A stretch of DNA of 35,889 bases. It comes from CAYMQB01 sp964392665. Its GTDB lineage: Bacteria > Hydrothermota > E44-bin80. The position numbers and the translations under genes were made by a program. The notes beneath the pieces are model-generated. The model ran no database searches. It was not told the origin of the DNA and saw only the letters and a program-made list of their open reading frames with translations. Below are positions 26,673-35,290 of this stretch, one piece after another; position 1 is the stretch's first letter, and every line of letters starts with the position of its first letter. Location of the stretch: positions 1 to 35,889 of the forward strand of contig CAYMQB010000031.1 of the NCBI GenBank assembly GCA_964392665.1. The letters run 5' to 3'.

Positions 26673-27404
26673 ATGTTTAAGAAAACTTTTGGTCTTATTT
26701 TCGTATTTTTCCTTCTTTTGCAGTGCTCGATTCAAAGTGCTGTGAAATGGACTTTGGAGACGGAATTAGAGTTTAAGACGGATTTGATGAAACCGATTGA
26801 TATAGATGATGACAACGTTGATGAATTGATAATGAAGGGATATTGCACATATATTATTAGGGATCAGAAGGGAACTATAATCGAAGAAAAACTTTTTGAT
26901 GATAATAACTATTTCTTCATAGACGCAGTTAGTCTTGACAACAGTCCCCAAAAAGAGCTCATCTTTCAGAAGGTTTACAGTGACACTCTGTGTTTAATTA
27001 CATTTGAAAGTGGGAACAAAGAATGCAGGGTCAAGCTATTTTCAGTGAAGGATATTAATCCGCCTAAAGGTTGGCAAGGTGGATGTGGAAAAGTATATGC
27101 TGCTGACTTGAACAAGGACGGTTTCAGTGAACTTGTCTGTTTTATAAGAACAGGATACGATGTTCATCCCCGCGGTATCTTCGTGTATGATTATCATAAC
27201 AAAAGAGAACTATGGCACCTGTTGATTGGTGGAAACCCATATTTCGGTTCATGTTTTTGTCCGTTCTTGAATGACAATGTTCATTCAAAAGATAATTGGG
27301 TCATTTTCGGAACCGCTGCTCATTGCAATGGAGGTTTAGCAAACGGAGTTGACGATTATTCTTCGTATGTTATTGTCCTTGATAGCAAAGGAAAACTTGT
27401 CTGA
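26673..27404 (+). pseudogene. Propeller histidine kinase 1, sensor half, cut off by a frameshift
   Basis: Signal peptide (FKKTFGLIFVFFLLLQCSIQS), then FG-GAP-like loops (DIDDDNVDEL, DLNKDGFSEL) of an extracytoplasmic propeller. It aligns from end to end with the first 240 residues of the tandem paralogue at 29174 (for example RGIFVYDYHNKRELWH against RGLLVYDYHNAKELWH). The frame ends at TGA 27402-27404 in GKLV-TGA, where the paralogue has GRIVWKRQIGD. The sequence is TG followed by nine A, and one extra base (TGG-A9) would restore VWKKKVGD and join it to the next ORF. I chose ATG 26673; GTG 26667 is the other in-frame start. Either a true mutation or a sequence error. Confidence 0.75.
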
Positions 27405-27436
27405 AAAAAAAAGTTGGTGACAAATCAACAACGGCT

Positions 27437-29134
27437 GTGCCGTGCTGCATTGACATTGACAGAGATGGACTTATCGAGGTTGTTGTAATTGAAGAAGCAG
27501 GATTAGCCGACAATAGAAAACCTAATTCTCTTCTAATACTTGAAGGTGAAACTGGAGAAATTGAACACTATATAAATACAGGAGAGAAATTTTTTGGTAT
27601 GAAAGTCTGTGATTATAACCGTGATGGGCGCTTGGAGATTATTACCGGGAATACGGATGGCAAAATGCGAGTTTTTGATGATTCTCTTAATAAAATTCAG
27701 GAAGTATCCTTTCCCACAAGCGTTAAAGTTCTTTCAGTGTGTGATTTCGATGGGGATGGAACAAATGAAATTTTGCTTTCAACAAGAAATAGCAAACTTT
27801 TCATACTCAACGAGCAACTGAAGACTATTCTTGAGCAAAATATTATACCTGGAGAGAATTTTGTGCGTGCTGATATTGTCAACTGCGGCAGAAGAAAAAA
27901 GCTGCTTTTCAAGGTCAGGAGTGATAGCATTTCTTCATACAAACTGATGTCGGTTGTTCCCGTAGTTCAGATTATAAATAGAAAACCTTACAATTTCATT
28001 ATTATAGCAGTTCCTCTTATGGTCTTGTGTGCATTGGTCATTGCTGTTATTTATTATTTTCGTTTGGCAGCAAGATTAAGGAGAGTGGTAAATTTCGTTC
28101 CCAGCGGTTTATTCATAATCGATTTTAAAAACAAAATAGCTTTCATGAATACTCGTGCAGCAAAAATGTTTCACAAAGAGATGGAGGAGGTCTATAGTAA
28201 ACCATTTATTGATATATGTACTGATGATAAGGAACGGAAAGTGCTTGATAAATGGTTGGCAAATCCCGAGGTGCAAAAATCATTTACATTTGATAGTATT
28301 TTAGATGGAAAAACAAGGAAGTTAGAAGCAAAGAAACGTGTTTTGAATAATAGCAATAAAGTTGTACTGATAGAAGACAAAACAGGTAAGTATACAAGCG
28401 ATAAGATAGTATCGTGGGCGGGATTTGCACAGAAGTTGGCACATGAGGTAAAGAATCCGCTTTCGACGATAACATTAACACTTCAGCGACTGCAGAGTCT
28501 TTACAGGAAGGAACTTGGCAAAAGTGCAGGGGGACTTGATACATACGCAAATTCCATTTTAGAGGAAGTAGATAGATTGCGTGGAACAACGGATAGATTT
28601 ATGAGGTTTTTATCTATAGAGAAGCCGAATTTTGAGTTAAATGATATAAATTCCCTTATTGAAGCAGCTTTAGAGAAATATGATAGAATATTACCAAGAG
28701 GAGTAAAGATCAAGAAGTCATATGGGAAGAACATACCGTCAGTGGATTGTGATAGCAGTCAGATAATGGTATTATTGAACAATTTGATAGAGAATGGGTT
28801 AGAGGCGGTAGGGGGTAGTGGAGTATTGAGTGTAAGGAGTTTGTTGGTGGAGAAGATTATTGATGGTAAGATAGGGAAGTATATTGAGGTAAGCATAGAG
28901 GACAGTGGTGCTGGAATAGCAGGAAAGGATTTGCCGAATTTATACAAAGCCTTTTACACTACGAAGGAGGGTGGAACAGGATTAGGGTTACTGATATCGC
29001 GTCAGATAATGGAACAGCATAAAGGAGAGATAAGTATACAGAGTAAGGAAGGTATTGGAACAACTGTGACGGTTCAATTTCCAGTAGAGTTAAGGAAAAA
29101 TAATAATAGCAGGAGAAAAGATGAAATTAGGTAA
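27437..29134 (+). CDS. Propeller histidine kinase 1, membrane and kinase half
   Basis: 565 residues from a GTG at 27437; in reality it is the continuation of the frameshifted ORF ending at 27404. More FG-GAP loops (DIDRDGLIEV, DYNRDGRLEI, DFDGDGTNEI) complete the propeller. A membrane helix follows at about residues 183-206 and a PAS-like segment at about 225-320 (GLFIIDFKNKIAFMNTRAAKMF). HisKA has His336 in HEVKNPLSTI, and HATPase_c has NLIENGLEA, DSGAGIAG and GGTGLGL. This is an NtrB/AtoS-like kinase that would phosphorylate the NtrC-type regulator at 31650. The last 225 residues are encoded by DNA identical to the paralogue. Without the first ORF, it would lack a signal peptide and half of the propeller. 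Confidence 0.8.
   Translation: MPCCIDIDRDGLIEVVVIEEAGLADNRKPNSLLILEGETGEIEHYINTGEKFFGMKVCDYNRDGRLEIITGNTDGKMRVFDDSLNKIQEVSFPTSVKVLSVCDFDGDGTNEILLSTRNSKLFILNEQLKTILEQNIIPGENFVRADIVNCGRRKKLLFKVRSDSISSYKLMSVVPVVQIINRKPYNFIIIAVPLMVLCALVIAVIYYFRLAARLRRVVNFVPSGLFIIDFKNKIAFMNTRAAKMFHKEMEEVYSKPFIDICTDDKERKVLDKWLANPEVQKSFTFDSILDGKTRKLEAKKRVLNNSNKVVLIEDKTGKYTSDKIVSWAGFAQKLAHEVKNPLSTITLTLQRLQSLYRKELGKSAGGLDTYANSILEEVDRLRGTTDRFMRFLSIEKPNFELNDINSLIEAALEKYDRILPRGVKIKKSYGKNIPSVDCDSSQIMVLLNNLIENGLEAVGGSGVLSVRSLLVEKIIDGKIGKYIEVSIEDSGAGIAGKDLPNLYKAFYTTKEGGTGLGLLISRQIMEQHKGEISIQSKEGIGTTVTVQFPVELRKNNNSRRKDEIR
28396..29071 (+). repeat. 676-bp direct repeat, copy 1 (kinase core)
   Basis: By eye, bases 28396-29071 are identical to 30895-31570 (offset 2499). 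The boundaries are sharp: c/t before the block and g/a after it. The block encodes HisKA and HATPase_c. Confidence 0.9.
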
Positions 29135-29173
29135 ACGAAGGTTAAGAACAATAATAACTTATGAGTGAGTCTA

Positions 29174-31612
29174 ATGAAAACAACATTTAATATGGTTGCG
29201 GTTTTGATGTTTATTCTTAATGGTGTGTATGCAAGTAATAAATGGATGTTAAGAAGGGATTTTGAAATTCAGGCAATTTCGTTTAAAACCATTGATTGCA
29301 ATAATGACGGAATTGATGAATTTATGGTAACGATTGACAACAGAAATTTCGTCGAAGATTTGCATGGAAACATTATAAAGCAAATAACCCTACCGAATAA
29401 GAATTATTCTTTTGTTGGTGCTGTAAAATTGGAAAATGAAAAGGATAAGAAGTTTATATTTCAGGTGATTGAAAACGATACACTATACGTGCTTATTTAC
29501 GAGAGTAATAAGTTTATTGAAAAATTTAGTATTGTATCTCGAAATGACAATCATCTGTCTCTAAATTGGGATTGTATTGTAACACAAGTTTGTTCTGCGG
29601 ACCTTAATGATGATGGTTTTAACGATCTAATATGCTTACTATCAACAAGCTACAATCTAAAACCAAGGGGTCTATTGGTTTATGATTATCATAACGCCAA
29701 GGAATTATGGCATTACTGGCTTGCTGGGAGTCCTTACCTTGAACCGTCCTCACATTTTGATTATCTCAAGAATATAGGAAATGGTGAGAAAACCAATTTC
29801 GTTATTGGGACAGCTGCTCCGGGAAATGGCAATAAAGAAAATTGTATGACTGATTCTTTATCGTATGTTGTCGTCATTGACAGAACAGGGAGAATTGTGT
29901 GGAAGCGGCAAATTGGTGATTTGTCTACTTTAACAAGGGCATTGACACGAGATATCGATAGAGATGGGGAAAGTGATGTTATTGCTCTTGAAGAAGGTGG
30001 ATTAGCTAGCAATAAACAGCCAAATTCTCTTTTTATACTGGATGGAAAAACAGGCAAAACAAAGCGTTACATTCATACTGGAGAAAGGTTCTTGGGCATT
30101 GAAGTATGTGATTTAAGTCGGGACGGAGAATTAGAAATAATTACGGGAAACAGCGATGGCACAATCCGTATTTTTAATGATTCCCTAAATTTGGAGCAGG
30201 AAAGGCATTTCAATACAACTATAAGGGTTCATACAGCGTCTGATTTCAATGGAGATGGAAGAACTGAAATTCTTGTGTCAACAGGAAATCGCAAGATAAT
30301 TCTCTTGGACGAGCATCTGCAGACAATTTTGGAGCAGCAATTTGAGTACGGAATTAATGTTTTTGCTGCTTCTGTTAACTGCGGAAGAACCAAGAAAATG
30401 CTTTTAACAATAGGAGATAACTCTCCATTCACAAGTAAGATAATGTCGGTTGTTCCCGTCTCACCTCTTGGAGCGAAGAAACCTTGCAGTATTATTTTGA
30501 TTGTGGTTTTTCTGTTGGTGTTGAGCAGTGCAATTTTTGGGATTATTTGTTTTGCATATACAACAAAGAGAATAAGGAACATTAGAAGAACGGCAAATAT
30601 TTTACCATATGCTTTTATTATGTTCAACCAGAAGCAAAGAATTACATATATGAATAATCTTGCCAAAAAAGTGTTTAAGATGGAAGGAGAAAGGTTCACT
30701 GATAAGCAGGTTGATGCCCTTATTCAAGATACAGATAGGGAGCGTTTTCATAATTTCTTGAAGTCAGAAAAGAAAGAAGAGATTCTCAGGTTTACTTCAA
30801 AAGGTGAGGAAATGGAAAGAAATTTTGAGGCACGTCTTTATCCGTTTAACAGTGAACGTTTTATTATAGTAGAGGATATGACGAGTAAATATTTAAGCGA
30901 TAAGATAGTATCGTGGGCGGGATTTGCACAGAAGTTGGCACATGAGGTAAAGAATCCGCTTTCGACGATAACATTAACACTTCAGCGACTGCAGAGTCTT
31001 TACAGGAAGGAACTTGGCAAAAGTGCAGGGGGACTTGATACATACGCAAATTCCATTTTAGAGGAAGTAGATAGATTGCGTGGAACAACGGATAGATTTA
31101 TGAGGTTTTTATCTATAGAGAAGCCGAATTTTGAGTTAAATGATATAAATTCCCTTATTGAAGCAGCTTTAGAGAAATATGATAGAATATTACCAAGAGG
31201 AGTAAAGATCAAGAAGTCATATGGGAAGAACATACCGTCAGTGGATTGTGATAGCAGTCAGATAATGGTATTATTGAACAATTTGATAGAGAATGGGTTA
31301 GAGGCGGTAGGGGGTAGTGGAGTATTGAGTGTAAGGAGTTTGTTGGTGGAGAAGATTATTGATGGTAAGATAGGGAAGTATATTGAGGTAAGCATAGAGG
31401 ACAGTGGTGCTGGAATAGCAGGAAAGGATTTGCCGAATTTATACAAAGCCTTTTACACTACGAAGGAGGGTGGAACAGGATTAGGGTTACTGATATCGCG
31501 TCAGATAATGGAACAGCATAAAGGAGAGATAAGTATACAGAGTAAGGAAGGTATTGGAACAACTGTGACGATTCAATTGCCATTAGATTTGAATAATGTT
31601 GAAGCAAAATAG
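29174..31612 (+). CDS. Propeller histidine kinase 2 (FG-GAP sensor, TM, PAS-like, HisKA, HATPase)
   Basis: 812 residues from ATG 29174 (GTG 29165 is an alternative). Signal peptide (MKTTFNMVAVLMFILNGVYAS). An extracytoplasmic propeller of about 430 residues has loops DCNNDGIDEF, DLNDDGFNDL, DIDRDGESDV, DLSRDGELEI and DFNGDGRTEI. One membrane helix spans about residues 437-462, followed by a PAS-like domain (AFIMFNQKQRITYMNNLAKKVF). HisKA has His590 in HEVKNPLSTI, and HATPase_c has an N box near residue 702 and G boxes DSGAGIAG and GGTGLGL. This is an intact sensor kinase: the propeller would sense a ligand or cell-surface state and drive phosphorylation of the sigma-54 activator 37 nt downstream. 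An extracytoplasmic FG-GAP propeller on an NtrB-like kinase is unusual. Confidence 0.87.
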   Translation: MKTTFNMVAVLMFILNGVYASNKWMLRRDFEIQAISFKTIDCNNDGIDEFMVTIDNRNFVEDLHGNIIKQITLPNKNYSFVGAVKLENEKDKKFIFQVIENDTLYVLIYESNKFIEKFSIVSRNDNHLSLNWDCIVTQVCSADLNDDGFNDLICLLSTSYNLKPRGLLVYDYHNAKELWHYWLAGSPYLEPSSHFDYLKNIGNGEKTNFVIGTAAPGNGNKENCMTDSLSYVVVIDRTGRIVWKRQIGDLSTLTRALTRDIDRDGESDVIALEEGGLASNKQPNSLFILDGKTGKTKRYIHTGERFLGIEVCDLSRDGELEIITGNSDGTIRIFNDSLNLEQERHFNTTIRVHTASDFNGDGRTEILVSTGNRKIILLDEHLQTILEQQFEYGINVFAASVNCGRTKKMLLTIGDNSPFTSKIMSVVPVSPLGAKKPCSIILIVVFLLVLSSAIFGIICFAYTTKRIRNIRRTANILPYAFIMFNQKQRITYMNNLAKKVFKMEGERFTDKQVDALIQDTDRERFHNFLKSEKKEEILRFTSKGEEMERNFEARLYPFNSERFIIVEDMTSKYLSDKIVSWAGFAQKLAHEVKNPLSTITLTLQRLQSLYRKELGKSAGGLDTYANSILEEVDRLRGTTDRFMRFLSIEKPNFELNDINSLIEAALEKYDRILPRGVKIKKSYGKNIPSVDCDSSQIMVLLNNLIENGLEAVGGSGVLSVRSLLVEKIIDGKIGKYIEVSIEDSGAGIAGKDLPNLYKAFYTTKEGGTGLGLLISRQIMEQHKGEISIQSKEGIGTTVTIQLPLDLNNVEAK
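30895..31570 (+). repeat. 676-bp direct repeat, copy 2 (kinase core)
   Basis: Identical to 28396-29071. The flanking DNA (sensor upstream and the last 12 codons downstream) has clearly diverged between the copies. Confidence 0.9.
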
Positions 31613-31649
31613 GATATGCTTCGACCAATTAATATAGAGGACAAAAAAA

Positions 31650-33002
31650 ATGAAAAAAAATGGATATAACATTCTGATTGTTGACGATGAAAAAAAGATA
31701 TGCGGTATCTTAAGTGAAATTCTGAAAGATGAAGGCTATTCTGTCAGAGTTGCCAATAATGGTAAGGATGCTCAAAAGGTTATTAAAGACGATAATGTTG
31801 ATTTAGTTCTTCTTGATCTTAAACTCCCGGATACTAACGGAATGACGCTTCTACAAGAGTTTAAGAAAGCAAAAGCAGATATATCCATTGTTATGATATC
31901 TGCGTTTGGAACAATTTCAAAGGCGGTAGAAGCAACAAAATTAGGCGCAGATGATTTTATTGAAAAACCACTTGAAACAACAAGGGTTCTTACCACAATC
32001 AAGAACGCCATCGAGAAAAGAGAGTTGTTCAAAGAATCGGAGCGAATGAGGAATGACATGCTTGAAAGGTATAGGATGCTGGGAGAATCAGAGAAGATTA
32101 AACAGGTCATCTCAATCGTTGAAAAGGTTGCTCCTACCAATGCAATTGTTCTAATTCAGGGTGAATCGGGAACAGGTAAAGAGCTGGTTGCCAGGCTTAC
32201 TCACAACAGAAGCATTAGATTCACAAAACCTTTTGTCAAGGTGAACTGTGCTGCAATCCCGGGGGAACTCATAGAAAGCGAGCTTTTTGGCTATGAAAAA
32301 GGTGCGTTTACAGGTGCTTACGGACAGAAAAAGGGTCAGTTTGAAATTGCTAATACGGGGACATTGTTCCTTGATGAGATTGGCGATATGAGCAAGAAGG
32401 CTCAAGCAAAGGTTCTTGGTGCGATAGAGGAAGGAAATTTTAGACGCATTGGAGGGAAAGAAGCTATTGATATTGATGTTAGAATTGTTGCGGCAACGAA
32501 TAAGGATTTGAGGAGTTTAATTGAGGAAAAAAAGTTCAGGGAAGATCTTTACCAAAGGTTGAATGTTGTCTCAATTTTCGTTCCTCCTTTGAGAGAGAGA
32601 AAAGAAGATGTATCGACTCTTGCAGAAAGTTTCATAAGGGAAACTTGCTCAGAAAACAACAGGGAAATTAAGAGACTAACAAAAGGGGCTGTGAGGTTTT
32701 TGCAAAATTGTAAATGGCCTGGCAATGTAAGGGAATTGAAGCATCTTATGTCAAAACTGGTAATCCTCGAGGAAGCAACAAGTATTAAGGCAGAACATAT
32801 TGAAAAAATACTTGGTGCTTCTCCAAAGCAAATTTCAGTCGAGGGTAGTTTTCAGGAGGCTAAAGATAGATTTGAGAGGGACTATATTATTTCAATCTTG
32901 AACAGGAATCGCTGGAAAATATCTGATACTGCTCGAGAACTGAAGATGGATAGAAGTTCGTTGTTTAGAAAGATGAAGAAGATGAATATAAGGAAAATTT
33001 AA
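31650..33002 (+). CDS. NtrC-family sigma-54-dependent response regulator
   Basis: 450 residues with AGAGGA before the ATG. The receiver domain (1-120) has acidic pocket D12-D13, phospho-acceptor Asp56 in LLDLKLPD and Lys in FIEKPLE. The AAA+ sigma-54 interaction domain has Walker A GESGTGKE (171-178), GAFTGA (218-223), Walker B LFLDEIGD (Asp242, Glu243), and WPGNVREL. The C-terminal Fis-type helix-turn-helix (WKISDTARELKMDRSSLFRKMKKM) binds enhancer sites. All motifs needed for sigma-54 activation are intact. It follows the two kinases as one operon and is the natural activator of the -24/-12 promoter at 24759. Confidence 0.95.
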   Translation: MKKNGYNILIVDDEKKICGILSEILKDEGYSVRVANNGKDAQKVIKDDNVDLVLLDLKLPDTNGMTLLQEFKKAKADISIVMISAFGTISKAVEATKLGADDFIEKPLETTRVLTTIKNAIEKRELFKESERMRNDMLERYRMLGESEKIKQVISIVEKVAPTNAIVLIQGESGTGKELVARLTHNRSIRFTKPFVKVNCAAIPGELIESELFGYEKGAFTGAYGQKKGQFEIANTGTLFLDEIGDMSKKAQAKVLGAIEEGNFRRIGGKEAIDIDVRIVAATNKDLRSLIEEKKFREDLYQRLNVVSIFVPPLRERKEDVSTLAESFIRETCSENNREIKRLTKGAVRFLQNCKWPGNVRELKHLMSKLVILEEATSIKAEHIEKILGASPKQISVEGSFQEAKDRFERDYIISILNRNRWKISDTARELKMDRSSLFRKMKKMNIRKI

Positions 33003-33037
33003 TTATTTACGGATTTCCCCAAACTTTGATTTTAGGC

Positions 33038-33064
33038 TTGACAGAATATTAATTATTCTATAAT
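33038..33064 (+). promoter_or_regulatory. Promoter before the small ORF and hydrolase
   Basis: TTGACA (33038-33043), TATAAT (33059-33064) with a short 15-nt spacer. An ATG follows 8 nt after the -10 box. Confidence 0.5.
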
Positions 33065-33072
33065 GTGTTATT

Positions 33073-33183
33073 ATGAAATCCATAATCAATTCCCTTCTTT
33101 ATACAATCTTGAGAGGTGAACTCGTGGTTATGTGTTATTGGGAAGAATATAGAATAAAATGTGAAGAAAATGTAGACGAATAG
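33073..33183 (+). CDS. 36-residue ORF upstream of the hydrolase (small protein or leader peptide)
   Basis: ATG 33073 to TAG 33181-33183 (36 residues: MKSIINSLLYTILRGELVVM, then CYWEEYRIKCEENVDE). The ATG lies 8 nt after a TATAAT box, so it would be leaderless. Two nucleotides separate its stop from the hydrolase ATG (TAGTAATG), which itself has no clear Shine-Dalgarno, so translation of the hydrolase would depend on this ORF. No family recognised. Confidence 0.4.
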   Translation: MKSIINSLLYTILRGELVVMCYWEEYRIKCEENVDE

Positions 33184-33185
33184 TA

Positions 33186-33833
33186 ATGAAAAAATCAAGC
33201 GTTAATAACACAAAGAGAGTTACTCCACCTAAGATGTCTTTATTAAAAAAGCTCTTCATAGGATTAGCCACAGTTTTAATTGCAGTTGTTGTCGCCTTTT
33301 CCTGGTTTTTAATATCATTGTTTTCTGAACCAGATATGGCAAAAATGCCTGAATACTACCCATTTAAATCAGTAAAAGCAAAAGCACAATATTTGAAATA
33401 TTATGATAAAAGGGCTAAAGAATGGCCAGTTGCTTCGGAATCCATAACAGTGGAAACACCATATGGAAAAACTTTTGTTCGTATAAGCGGTCCAATGAAT
33501 GGTCCTTCTTTGGTATTGTTGCCATCTACGAGTGCATCATCTCTTATCTGGATGTCAAATATTAAGGCTTTGTCCGAACAATACAGAGTATATGCAGTAG
33601 ACAACATTTACGACTTTGGTCGAAGCATAAATAAACTAAACATAAAAAGTTCCGATGATATGATGAATTGGCTTGATGAGCTGTTTAGTGCTCTTGAACT
33701 TGGAGACAGTATTAACCTTATGGGTCTCTCATATGGTGGTTGGCTGACAAGTCAATACACACTAAATTATCCAAATAGATTAAACAAAGTTGTATGGGTT
33801 GCTCCGGCAGCTACACTGTTTGAGCTTCCATGA
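33186..33833 (+). pseudogene. Alpha/beta hydrolase, N-terminal part (in-frame TGA)
   Basis: 215 residues: a membrane anchor (about residues 19-45) and the first half of an alpha/beta hydrolase with nucleophile motif GLSYGG (Ser182). It stops at TGA (33831-33833) in the sequence PAATLFELP-TGA-EWVWRG. The same frame continues open to 34259 with the rest of the fold, so this is one gene broken by a single substitution (for example from CGA or TGG). Confidence 0.75.
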
Positions 33834-34259
33834 GAGTGGGTGTGGCGTGGAATTCTATCCGTCTTGCCTCATCGTTACTTTATGAAAAAGTTTATGGTTG
33901 AGTGGCTCTTTGAGGATTTATTGGAGAGAAATGATGAAACCAGCTTAAAACAGTTGGATGAACTAACCGATGATGCAATGATGGGTCTTAAATGTTTCAG
34001 ATTTCGGATGCCAGTTGCACCATCTGTATTAACAGATAATGAGTTACAGCGTATAAAAGTGCCAACGCTCTTTTTAGTCGGTGAAAACGAGAAAATATAT
34101 TCTGCAAAGAAAGCTGTTGAGCGCCTCAATACTGTAGCTCCACAGATACAAACGGAGATTATTCTCAATGCAGGTCATGATTTGACAGTTGTTCAGACAG
34201 AATTAGTGAATAAAATGGTTCTTGATTTCTTGATGAAAACCGCCGAACCAATTAAATAA
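33834..34259 (+). pseudogene. Alpha/beta hydrolase, C-terminal part
   Basis: Continuation in the same frame after the TGA; the first internal start is a GTG at 33840. It contains the cap helices, the acid region (LFLVGENEKIYSAKKAVERL) and the catalytic histidine in ILNAGHDLTVV (about residue 331 of the joined protein). Separated from Ser182, it cannot form a triad alone. The reading frame is otherwise undamaged over 140 codons, so the break is recent, suppressed or a sequence error. Confidence 0.7.
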
Positions 34260-34372
34260 TTAGATTGATTATTTGAAAGGGAAGTTAGAAGAAAGAACGC
34301 AGATGAACTCAATCGTTCATTCCTTAAGGGAAGTGAGAAAGAAATGAGTGAAGGAAAGGAGGAGTATCAGCT

Positions 34373-35290
34373 GTGAAATTTGCAGAATCCATTACCGATC
34401 TAATCGGTCAAACGCCATTACTTCGTCTTCAACGGTTATGTCCGGATCAGAATGTTTTTGCAAAATGTGAATTCCTCAATCCTGTCAGCCTGAAAGATCG
34501 TCCGGTTTTTCAGATCATTCAAGATGCTGAGCAACAAGGTGAGTTAAAACCCGGAGATACACTAATAGAGGCTACCAGTGGGAACACCGGTATGGCAGTA
34601 TCCTGGATTTCAGCCATCAGAGGTTATCATGCGATTCTGGTAATGTCAGAGATTCAGAGCATCGAACGACGTAGCATAATGAAGGCATTCGGTGCGGAAC
34701 TGGTTCTCACTCCAGCTTCGGAAGGTACTGCCGGCGCTCGTAAAAGATTGAAGCAAGTACTCGGAGAACACCCGGAGTACTTCTATATAGGACAGCATGT
34801 AAACCCATCTAATCCGAGAGCGCATTACCAGACAACAGGACCCGAGATCTGGTTTGACACGGATGGAAAAGTTGATATTCTTGTGGCAGGTCTTGGCACA
34901 GGGGGTACACTTTGCGGTGCTGGGCGCTATTTGAAGGAACATAAACCGGAAGTCAAGCTCATTGCTGTAGAGCCGGAAAATTCACCTTACATCTCAAAGG
35001 GGATTTTCAACCCACATAGGATGATGGGTACCGCTCCTGGCTTCGTGCCCAAAACGGTAGATAGAGGCCTGATCGATGACTTCTTCCTGGTGTCTGAGGA
35101 GGAAGCGTTTTCAATGTGCCGTCGCATTTCCAGGGAGGAAGGAGTTCTGGTAGGGATCACCTCGGGTGCTACGGCATATGCAGCAATGCAACTGGGCGCC
35201 CGTATTGAAAACAACAGCAAGACCATTGTCTGCGTTTTCGCGGATACCGGGGAGCGCTATCTCAGTGTGGAAGGATTGTTTCTGTCATAG
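34373..35290 (+). CDS. Cysteine synthase (O-acetylserine sulfhydrylase family)
   Basis: 305 residues from a GTG at 34373 preceded by AAGGAGGAG. Fold-type II PLP enzyme: DLIGQTPLLRL at the start, NPVSLKDRP with the Schiff-base lysine near residue 42, the substrate loop EATSGNTGMA, the ERRSIMKAFGAELVLTP helix, the phosphate loop AGLGTGGTLCG, and ITSGAT near the C-terminus. It would make cysteine from O-acetylserine (or O-phosphoserine) and sulfide in the cytoplasm. The CysK, CysM and CBS-like subtypes cannot be separated with certainty. By eye, GC is clearly higher than in the genes around it, which suggests acquisition by transfer. It stands alone, 113 bp after the broken hydrolase and 132 bp before the truncated tRNA. 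Confidence 0.88.
   Translation: MKFAESITDLIGQTPLLRLQRLCPDQNVFAKCEFLNPVSLKDRPVFQIIQDAEQQGELKPGDTLIEATSGNTGMAVSWISAIRGYHAILVMSEIQSIERRSIMKAFGAELVLTPASEGTAGARKRLKQVLGEHPEYFYIGQHVNPSNPRAHYQTTGPEIWFDTDGKVDILVAGLGTGGTLCGAGRYLKEHKPEVKLIAVEPENSPYISKGIFNPHRMMGTAPGFVPKTVDRGLIDDFFLVSEEEAFSMCRRISREEGVLVGITSGATAYAAMQLGARIENNSKTIVCVFADTGERYLSVEGLFLS

Noticed and set aside
27390..27440. Programmed frameshifting or transcriptional slippage in kinase 1
   Set aside because: The TGA begins before the bulk of the A tract, so adding A residues does not remove the stop, and there is no -1 slippery heptamer before it.
27402..33833. UGA recoded as a sense codon (Trp or Gly), because both interrupted genes stop at TGA and the kinase paralogue has Trp there
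   Set aside because: ORFs of 1791 and 1449 residues contain no in-frame TGA and use TGG for Trp. hicA and the XRE-ImmA gene end with TGA. Reading TGA as Trp in the kinase still leaves the following frame wrong.
34304..34348. 14-codon ORF before the cysteine synthase as an attenuation leader peptide
   Set aside because: It has no cysteine or other telltale codon run and no clear alternative hairpins.
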